DNA from: Pseudomonadota bacterium
Lineage (GTDB): Bacteria; Pseudomonadota; Alphaproteobacteria; Rhizobiales; Rhizobiaceae
Assembly (NCBI GenBank): GCA_023435335.1
Contig: JAEYRU010000099.1
Coordinates: 1 to 36,741 of the forward strand
DNA length: 36,741 nt
Direction: 5' to 3'
The notes below the pieces were generated by a model. The model saw only the letters and a list, made by a program, of their open reading frames with translations. It was not told where the DNA came from and did no database searches. Numbering within the stretch: position 1 is the stretch's first letter; every line of letters begins with the position of its first letter. Shown one piece after another: positions 31,452 to 36,741 of this stretch. The translations under genes and the position numbers were made by a program.

Positions 31452-31838
31452 CTAGGTGCCGGGAACGCGGTTGGGGTAGACATCGTAGGTCTTCCCGCCC
31501 ACGACGACGCGCGCAGCCTTCATGCTGCGCTGGCCGTGGTCGCGCGAGCGAAAGCCTAGGCAGGTGACCTCGTCGCCAATGTTGGCCGAAGCCTCGTCAA
31601 ATCCGGCACGCCTGGTTGCCGCAAGCGGCGCGAGGTCGACATGCCAGAGCCCACCTTCCGCCCGCACCCGCAGCGTGACGTGCGGATTGCCGACATAGAC
31701 CTCTTCGACCACCCCGGTCAGTTCGAAAGGCTCGTTCTCAGTCCAGGCCCAGCCGTGATGGGCGAAGGCCGGACCGGAGGCAACAATCGTGGCCGCGAGA
31801 ACCAAACTCGCGCCGCGGCGGCGTTGCGCATCCTTCAT
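31452..31838 (-). CDS. DUF6152-like exported protein with predicted N-terminal His-His
   Basis: This 128-residue protein has a signal peptide whose best cleavage site is after AFA at residue 26, leaving a mature chain that begins HHGWAW. The mature domain is beta-rich: PFELTGVVEEVYVGNPHVTLRV (His53), LWHVDLAP (His66), GDEVTCLGFRSRD and ARVVVGGKTYDVYPNR. This matches DUF6152, in which an AHH at the cleavage site and an NPH motif recur. Function is unknown. An N-terminal His after cleavage is also how CopC and other histidine-brace copper proteins bind metal. GGAG lies 7 nt before the ATG. It precedes the membrane gene in the same operon, under its own promoter. Confidence 0.78.
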   Translation of the reverse strand: MKDAQRRRGASLVLAATIVASGPAFAHHGWAWTENEPFELTGVVEEVYVGNPHVTLRVRAEGGLWHVDLAPLAATRRAGFDEASANIGDEVTCLGFRSRDHGQRSMKAARVVVGGKTYDVYPNRVPGT

Positions 31839-31867
31839 GGTCGGCTCCGGGTTCGTCTGCCCCAGGA

Positions 31868-31895
31868 ATACTAGGGTGGCGGTACCGCGCGTCAA
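31868..31895 (-). promoter_or_regulatory. Predicted promoter of the DUF6152-DUF6644 pair
   Basis: Reading leftward, TTGACG (31890-31895) and TAGTAT (31868-31873) are 16 bp apart, 29 bp before the start codon. This separates the pair from the Trm112 gene upstream. Confidence 0.5.
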
Positions 31896-31947
31896 ATCAA
31901 CTGGGCTTGATTCTCGCAGCGGACGCTGCCGGCGGTTGGCCGGCTCC

Positions 31948-32151
31948 TCACGCCTCGATCCGCCGCGCCTCGGAAGGCAGCATGATGGGAATCCCGTCGC
32001 GCACCGGGTAGGCAAGCCGCGCGGAGCGCGAGATCAATTCGTTATTTGCGGCATCCCAGCTCAGCGGGCCCTTGGTCAGCGGACAAGCCAGCAGTTCCAG
32101 CAGCTTCGGATCGATCGCCGATCTGCGTTCGCGGCCGTTGTCTTCGTTCAT
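31948..32151 (-). CDS. Trm112 family protein
   Basis: This 67-residue protein has the Trm112-like/UPF0434 pattern: DPKLLELLACPLTKGPL, then ELISRSARLAYPVRDGIPIMLPSEAR. In eukaryotes and archaea Trm112 activates methyltransferases, and in bacteria the role is largely open. The cysteine set for zinc is reduced to one Cys (ACPL), as in other rhizobial members. Its ATG overlaps the stop of the LON-domain gene (ATGA), so translation is coupled. Confidence 0.9.
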   Translation of the reverse strand: MNEDNGRERRSAIDPKLLELLACPLTKGPLSWDAANNELISRSARLAYPVRDGIPIMLPSEARRIEA

Positions 32152-32819
32152 TGCAGCCTTGTCCTCGCCTCGTCGCCCTCGCGCGCCAGCGACATTTCCG
32201 TGATGGCGATCAGCGTATCGGCGCGCGTCTTCAGGTCGGGAGCCTCGAGCAGCGCCTGTTTCTCTGCTGGCCCGTAGGGCGCCATCATAGAAAGCGCGTT
32301 GACAAGCGTCGCATTCTCCGCGCGGCTGACGCTTTCCCAGTCAGCCTCGAGCGCGTTCGCCTCGAGGTAGGCGCGGAAGGCCTTGAGCAGCGCCGCGCGG
32401 TCAACCTCGGCTGCGCCGGCCTCCGTGTCCAGATCTCCGAGGAAGGGGAGGATGCGGCACTGGCGGTAGGGCGTGCGGGTGTGCATCTCGGATTCGATAC
32501 GGAAGCGGCAGACCCCCTGTAACGAGATGAGGTAGCGACCGTCGCCGGTTTCCGCAAATGAGGTGATGCGACCGATGCAACCCACTTCGCACAGTTCGGG
32601 TTCGCCGTCCTGCTGCAGCGCGCCGTCGAGCCGCGGCTGCACCATCCCGATCAGCCGCTTTCCGGCGATGGCATGGTCGACCATTTCCAGATAGCGCGGC
32701 TCGAAGACGTTCAGGGGCATGCGCCCACCTGGCAACAACAGCGCCGCCGCAAGCGGAAACACGGGTACGTGGTCCGGGAAGTCCTTTTCCTTCAGATACT
32801 GCGCATTACCCGCTCGCAC
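32148..32819 (-). CDS. LON peptidase substrate-binding (N-terminal) domain protein
   Basis: This 223-residue protein contains only the LON substrate-binding domain, without ATPase or protease parts. Visible blocks are VPVFPLAAALLLPGGRMPLNVFEPRYLEMVDHAI, KRLIGMVQP, VGCIGRITSFAETGDGRYLISLQGVCRF and a helical C-terminus. Such stand-alone proteins are widespread and of unclear function, perhaps as substrate binders. The start is a GTG at 32819 with GGAG 8 nt upstream. No ATG is available near the conserved N-terminus. It is co-transcribed with Trm112 and follows the thioredoxin gene by 90 bp. Confidence 0.92.
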   Translation of the reverse strand: MRAGNAQYLKEKDFPDHVPVFPLAAALLLPGGRMPLNVFEPRYLEMVDHAIAGKRLIGMVQPRLDGALQQDGEPELCEVGCIGRITSFAETGDGRYLISLQGVCRFRIESEMHTRTPYRQCRILPFLGDLDTEAGAAEVDRAALLKAFRAYLEANALEADWESVSRAENATLVNALSMMAPYGPAEKQALLEAPDLKTRADTLIAITEMSLAREGDEARTRLQ

Positions 32820-32909
32820 GGCTCGTCTCCGTTCCGGCCGGTCTAAGCCTCATCTGTGCACTATCTGGCGCGTCACGGCGGCGTCGCAATGGCGCGCCCG
32901 CCATTTGCG

Positions 32910-33854
32910 TCAGGAAAACAGCAGCGACGACAGCTTGCGTCGCGCGGCCAGTGTGGCCTCGTCGGTCATGCCCCAGGCTTCGAAGAAGGTCAGCAACTGG
33001 TTGCGCGCCGCATCGTCGTTCCAGCCGCGATCCGCCTTGATGATCGCGAGCAGGCTGTCGGCGGCCGCCACCCTTTCGCCTCGGGCGTTCTGGATCATCG
33101 CCAGGTCGAAGCGTGCCTGATGGTCTTTGGGATCATTCATCAGCCGCCGTTCCAGCGCGACAGGGTCGCCCAGCGCGGCAACCTGCTCGGCGAGCCTGAT
33201 CCGGGCCCGTACCGCGGCCAGTGCGGGATCATCCCGCTTGGCTTCCGGTGCCTGATCGAGAATCTGCTGCGCGGCCTGGCTGTCGCCGCTGTCGAACAGG
33301 AGATCGGCCATTCCCGCGATGGCGGCGACATTGTCCGGCTCATGCTCGAGGACGAGGCTATAGATTTCGGCGGCAGCCTGCATGTCGCCGGCGGCGCGTG
33401 CCTGCTCGGCCGCTTGCAGCGCCTCGGCCAGGTCCGGGCCGCCCTTGCCGGCGACCTTTTCGATTAACTCCTTCACCTGGCTTTCCGGGATTGCACCCAT
33501 GAAGCCGTCCACGGGCTGGCCGTCCTTGAATGCGATCACGGCCGGGATCGACTGAATTCCGAGCTGGCCAGGGATGGCGGGATGATCGTCGATATTCATC
33601 TTGACCAGCTTCACACGCCCGCCGGCCGCCTGCACAGCCCGCTCCAGCACCGGGGTCAGCTGCTTGCACGGCCCGCACCAGGGCGCCCAGAAATCAACCA
33701 GGACCGGTTGCTTGCGCGATTCCTGCAGCACGTCCGCCTGGAAGGCGGCCGTGCTTGTGTCCGAAATCAAGCCCGCCGCGGGCTCGGGCGCATTGCTGCT
33801 CGGCTGGCCGCCGCGCCGCCCGCCTGCGAAGCCGAAACCATTGTCCCCACTCAT
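32910..33854 (-). CDS. Thioredoxin-TPR protein (CnoX/YbbN-like)
   Basis: This 314-residue protein fuses an N-terminal thioredoxin domain (residues ~30-140) to TPR-like helices. The active motif is WCGPC at 59-63, with both cysteines present (E. coli CnoX lacks one), so it can be redox active. The ARF...DIDDHPAIPGQLGIQSIPAVIAFKDG block supplies the cis-Pro. The C-terminal half repeats short amphipathic helices. Related proteins protect chaperone clients under oxidative stress. The ATG at 33854 follows an AGGCAGGA site. A longer frame upstream is not supported. The Gly/Arg-rich first 20 residues are an unusual linker. Confidence 0.92.
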   Translation of the reverse strand: MSGDNGFGFAGGRRGGQPSSNAPEPAAGLISDTSTAAFQADVLQESRKQPVLVDFWAPWCGPCKQLTPVLERAVQAAGGRVKLVKMNIDDHPAIPGQLGIQSIPAVIAFKDGQPVDGFMGAIPESQVKELIEKVAGKGGPDLAEALQAAEQARAAGDMQAAAEIYSLVLEHEPDNVAAIAGMADLLFDSGDSQAAQQILDQAPEAKRDDPALAAVRARIRLAEQVAALGDPVALERRLMNDPKDHQARFDLAMIQNARGERVAAADSLLAIIKADRGWNDDAARNQLLTFFEAWGMTDEATLAARRKLSSLLFS

Positions 33855-33923
33855 GTCGTCCTGCCTTTCAAGCCCTCGGGGCCCCGTGCCGCCCATGGCG
33901 GCGAGTCGCACCAAATGTGGCCA

Positions 33924-34421
33924 TCACGCCGACAGTTTCAAGATTGGGGCCGTGTGGCCAGTCGCCGCGATGAACCGCAAGAGGTCATCGCGTCCGATTG
34001 CCGTGGTGGCCTCGTTGGTGAGCGGATGGGCGTTGATCGTTTCCTGTTCCATGAGCGCTGCGTCTAGAAACGGCCGCACGCGGTGCTGCGTATCGTTGAT
34101 CAGGCCGAATATGGTCACCGATCCCGGCGCGACGCCCAACAATTCCATGAGCATCTCCGCCCGGCCGAACGACACGCGCCCCGATGCCCCGATCACGTGG
34201 TGGATCTGCTTGAGGTCGACCGTAGCTTCCTCGTGGACCGTCAGCAGGAAGAAATTGTCCTTCTTGTCCTTGAGAAACAGGTTCTTGGTGTGGCCCCCCG
34301 GGATCTCGCCGCGCAACGCCTGCGAATCCTCCACCGTGAACAGTGGCGGATGGTCGTAGGTGCACGTCGCAATGCCCAGGCCCTCCAGGTATGAAAGCAG
34401 CTCTTCGCGGCTCTTCGGCAT
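33924..34421 (-). CDS. Prolyl-tRNA editing protein (PrdX/ProX)
   Basis: This 165-residue YbaK-fold deacylase resembles the free-standing editing domain that hydrolyses Ala-tRNA-Pro. Landmarks are TYDHPPLFTVEDSQALRGEIPGGHTKNLFLKDKKDNFFLLTVHEEATVDLKQIHHVIGASGRVSFGRAEML and GVAPGSVTIFGLINDTQHRVRPFLD. The catalytic Lys is in the TKNLFLKDKK segment. It lies 69 bp upstream of the thioredoxin gene on the same strand. The 207 bp between this gene and the tRNA hold no further gene that I can support. Confidence 0.92.
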   Translation of the reverse strand: MPKSREELLSYLEGLGIATCTYDHPPLFTVEDSQALRGEIPGGHTKNLFLKDKKDNFFLLTVHEEATVDLKQIHHVIGASGRVSFGRAEMLMELLGVAPGSVTIFGLINDTQHRVRPFLDAALMEQETINAHPLTNEATTAIGRDDLLRFIAATGHTAPILKLSA

Positions 34422-34628
34422 GCTGTCGCCCTTGCGGCTCGCCCGATCTCGTGCCGCTGTTTAGGAAAGATTCGCCGGAGATGGCAATCCCCGCGGCAGC
34501 GCGACGGTGTCGGCCATCCGGGCGTCCGGGACGCGACCGGCGCGCCTCCATTTCCCTGTTGCAATCGCGGGGGAGTTCGGCCATATAGGCGCGGCTTGCG
34601 GCCCCGTATCCCAGTTGGGGCCGCGCGA

Positions 34629-34703
34629 GCGGGTGTAGCTCAGGGGTAGAGCACAACCTTGCCAAGGTTGGGGTCGAGGGTTCGAATCCCTTCGCCCGCT
34701 CCA
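34629..34703 (+). tRNA. tRNA-Gly (GCC)
   Basis: The cloverleaf is complete. The acceptor GCGGGTG pairs with CGCCCGC (one T-G pair), the D-arm is GCTCAGGGGTAGAGC, the anticodon stem ACCTT/AAGGT encloses anticodon GCC, and the T-arm GAGGG-TTCGAAT-CCCTT is present. The discriminator is T, followed by an encoded CCA. The GCC anticodon reads GGC and GGT glycine codons. Confidence 0.97.
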
Positions 34704-34734
34704 GTTTCCTCATCGGAAAACCGCCATAATATCG

Positions 34735-35988
34735 TCAGGGCGAGAGGGCAGCCGTCGCGCCCGGCCGCTTTTCCCAGCCGAATACGCTACGCCCGCCATA
34801 GTCGGGCGAGCGGCGGAACTCTTCCGATACGAACTCCTGCAGCGACGGGCCGGTAGCGATTCGCTCCAGACGACGGGCCTCGTCGTCCAGACGACGGATC
34901 GCGTTCAGCCTCTCCTCATTGCCGAGTTTCGCCTGCCCGATCGCGGATTTCATCACCGCTATGGTCTCGTCATAGGTTTTCGTTGGCACCGGATAGGGGT
35001 GCCGGTCCTTGCCGCCATGGGCGAGTGAGAAACGCGCCGGATCGGCGAAGCGGCACGGCGCGCCATGCACCACTTCGGCAACCATCGCCAGGGATCTGAT
35101 GGTGCGCGCGCCCACGCCCGGAACGAGGAGAAGGTCGGCGAAATCGGCAGGAGCGCTTTCGGCTGCCGCCGCGAGCGCGCCGTGCAGCCGCCGCAACATG
35201 ACATCCTTGGGCCGCACGTCGTGATGCGTGGGCATGACCAGGTATGGCAGCATCGGCTCCACCGGCTCCGGCGGCGGCAGGTGCTCGAGCGAGGCCACTT
35301 CGCTGACGATACCGCCGGCACCCATGGTGCCCAGCAATTCGACCTGGCGGCGGCGCGAGTCTGCCGCACGCCGGTCGGTAAGGTTGACGATGTTCCCCCG
35401 ACCTGACCCTTCGATCGCCGCGTGCGGCGCCTCGACGAAGCTCCGCAGGCCCTCGGAAAGCCAATGATACCGGCGCGCCAACCGGCTCTCCCCTTTCATG
35501 CCCTGCTGCACGACGACCCACTTGCCGTCGTCGGCGACGAAGAAGCCGTGCAGGTACAGCTCGAACCCGTCCTGCACCGCCGCGCTGTCCACCTTCGCGA
35601 CCAGGCGGCTGGCGCGGACGAGCGCGTCACCGTCGAAGCCGGTACGCTCCGCCAGCGCGGTCAGTTCGCCTGGCGTTTGCCGCGAATGGCTGCCGCGGCC
35701 ACCGCAGACATGGATGCCGAGTTCGCCAGAAAGCGGCGCCAGGCCGCGCTTCAGCGCGCCGATGACCGAGGTGGTGATGCCCGAGGAGTGCCAGTCCATG
35801 CCCATGACGGCGCCGAAAGACTGGAACCAGAACGGATGCGAAAGCCGGCGCAGAAACTCGTCGCGCCCGTAGTGATGCACGATCGTCTGCGCAATCACTG
35901 CGCCAAGCCGCGCCATGCGCTGGCCGAGCCAGGCCGGAACGCGCCCGTTATGAAGCGGCAGATCGGCACTGCCAGCTCGACGTGTCAT
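34735..35988 (-). CDS. DUF763 domain protein
   Basis: This 417-residue protein shows the DUF763 pattern throughout: RAGSADLPLHNGRVPAWLGQRMARLGAVIAQ, HHYGRDEFLRRLSHPFWFQSFGAVMGMDWHSSGITTSVIGALKRGLAPLSGELGIHVCGGRGSHSRQTPGEL. A helix-hairpin-helix-like motif VPGVGARTIRSL at 289-300 suggests DNA or RNA contact. Function is not known. The ATG at 35988 (GGAG 7 nt upstream) is preferred over a longer frame to 36183, whose extra stretch overlaps the holA start region and is not conserved. It is convergent with the tRNA gene and divergent from holA. Confidence 0.88.
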   Translation of the reverse strand: MTRRAGSADLPLHNGRVPAWLGQRMARLGAVIAQTIVHHYGRDEFLRRLSHPFWFQSFGAVMGMDWHSSGITTSVIGALKRGLAPLSGELGIHVCGGRGSHSRQTPGELTALAERTGFDGDALVRASRLVAKVDSAAVQDGFELYLHGFFVADDGKWVVVQQGMKGESRLARRYHWLSEGLRSFVEAPHAAIEGSGRGNIVNLTDRRAADSRRRQVELLGTMGAGGIVSEVASLEHLPPPEPVEPMLPYLVMPTHHDVRPKDVMLRRLHGALAAAAESAPADFADLLLVPGVGARTIRSLAMVAEVVHGAPCRFADPARFSLAHGGKDRHPYPVPTKTYDETIAVMKSAIGQAKLGNEERLNAIRRLDDEARRLERIATGPSLQEFVSEEFRRSPDYGGRSVFGWEKRPGATAALSP

Positions 35989-36109
35989 TGACGGCTCCGA
36001 ACAAACAGGGAACAGGCCTACCACGGCGCAGTCCGCGCCGCAAGCTTGCCGTCCCGCCGCCCGCTGGGAAAGGGATTCGCATCGCCGGCGTTCCGTGCTA
36101 GCGAGACGC

Positions 36110-36741
36110 ATGGCACAGAAGAAGGCACACGAGGTCGATGGCTGGTTGGGCAGGCCCGACCCAGGCGCGCGCATCGTGCTCATCTATGGTCCCGACAGGG
36201 GGCTTGTCTCGGAGCGGGCAAAGCGCTTCGCGGCCGCCACGGGGCTCCCTCTCGACGACCCCTTCTCGGTGGTCAAGCTGTCGGCCGCCGTACTCGACGC
36301 AGAGCCGGGCCGGCTGGTCGACGAGGCGCGCACGGTACCGATGTTCGCCGCGCAGCGGCTCATCTGGGTGCTCGATGCCGGGGCCGAGAAGGGCTTTGCC
36401 GAATCGGTGAAGGCGCTGCTCGACACGCCGGTCCAGGACGCCGTGGTTCTGATCGAGGCGGGCGACCTGAAAAAGGGATCAGCATTGCGCGCCACGGTGG
36501 AGGCGGCGGCGGCCGCGATGGCGCTGCCCTGCTACGCTGACGACGCGCGCGGCATCGACCGGCTGATCGACGAGGAACTGGCGCGCGCAGGGTTGTCGAT
36601 CTCGCTCGACGCGCGCCAGCTGCTGAAATCTGCCTTGGGAGGCGACCGGCTGGCCACCCGGGCCGAGCTGGAGAAGCTGACGCTCTATTGCGCCGGCGGG
36701 AGCCGCGTCGAGGCCGAGGACGTCCGGCTTGCGACGGGGGA
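36110..36741 (+). CDS. holA: DNA polymerase III delta subunit, N-terminal part
   Basis: HolA opens the beta clamp in the clamp loader. The frame starts at 36110 (MAQKKAHEVDGWL) and runs off the right edge after 210 codons of a protein of roughly 340. Landmarks are RIVLIYGPDRGLVSERAKRFAAATG near residue 20, LVDEARTVPMFAAQRLIWV, AVVLIEAGDLKKGSALR and RAELEKLTLYC. It is the alphaproteobacterial HolA type, without the full Walker A lysine seen in gamma. It is divergent from DUF763. No clear ribosome site is visible before the ATG. Confidence 0.88.
   Translation, partial: MAQKKAHEVDGWLGRPDPGARIVLIYGPDRGLVSERAKRFAAATGLPLDDPFSVVKLSAAVLDAEPGRLVDEARTVPMFAAQRLIWVLDAGAEKGFAESVKALLDTPVQDAVVLIEAGDLKKGSALRATVEAAAAAMALPCYADDARGIDRLIDEELARAGLSISLDARQLLKSALGGDRLATRAELEKLTLYCAGGSRVEAEDVRLATG

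Noticed and set aside
34629..34703. tRNA-Gly as an integration site
   Set aside because: No partial tRNA repeat or integrase is found within the window near this tRNA.

Overview
The window is high-GC, gene-dense chromosomal DNA with no phage, plasmid, IS or CRISPR signature. Protein sequences and gene content point to an alphaproteobacterium of the order Hyphomicrobiales (Rhizobiales), closest in feel to Mesorhizobium and other Phyllobacteriaceae. The supporting features are an sdhCDAB order with alphaproteobacterial SdhC/D, an L19 with a long C-terminal extension, leuC separated from leuD/leuB, an imuA-imuB-dnaE2 mutasome under an alphaproteobacterial LexA box (GAAC-N7-GAAC), and small rhizobial families (DUF1737, Trm112-like, PrdX). 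The genus is an inference, because no rRNA is present.

Layout. 1-1.4 kb: a truncated secreted protein, a GNAT acetyltransferase and a MliC-type lipoprotein. 1.5-5.0 kb: the succinate dehydrogenase operon behind a good sigma70-type promoter. 5.1-7.5 kb: an exported MsrA, then a leftward leucine-type amino acid dehydrogenase and an OsmC peroxiredoxin. 7.6-10.1 kb: two tandem membrane diguanylate cyclases. 10.2-13.5 kb: leuC, then a polar amino acid ABC permease and binding protein with no ATPase. 13.7-16.4 kb: a leftward translation cluster (rimM, trmD, two small genes, rplS). 16.6-19.1 kb: xerC, a TraB/GumN protein and an Asp-Pro-rich membrane protein, closed by a bidirectional terminator. 19.2-20.5 kb: asd with a ~260-nt leader carrying a probable leader peptide and hairpins. 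20.6-27.3 kb: DUF1737, a zincin-like protease and the SOS mutasome. 27.5-30.9 kb: a DAO-type oxidoreductase, leuD, a RidA protein and leuB. 31.0-34.4 kb: a leftward membrane/exported gene pair (DUF6644/DUF6152) and the Trm112-LON-thioredoxin/TPR-PrdX series. 34.6-36.7 kb: tRNA-Gly(GCC), a DUF763 gene and the 5' part of holA.

Functional themes are central metabolism (sdh, leuBCD, asd), translation and its quality control (rplS, trmD, rimM, PrdX, Trm112), DNA maintenance (xerC, imuAB-dnaE2, holA) and redox repair (msrA, osmC, thioredoxin).

The two points I would chase first are: (i) the DUF6152/DUF6644 pair, whose exported partner is predicted to begin with His-His after signal cleavage, reminiscent of CopC-like copper sites next to a CopD-like membrane protein; and (ii) the asd leader, a 37-codon ORF ending in a Thr/Lys/Met-rich stretch inside a nested stem-loop, suggesting an attenuator for the aspartate family of amino acids.
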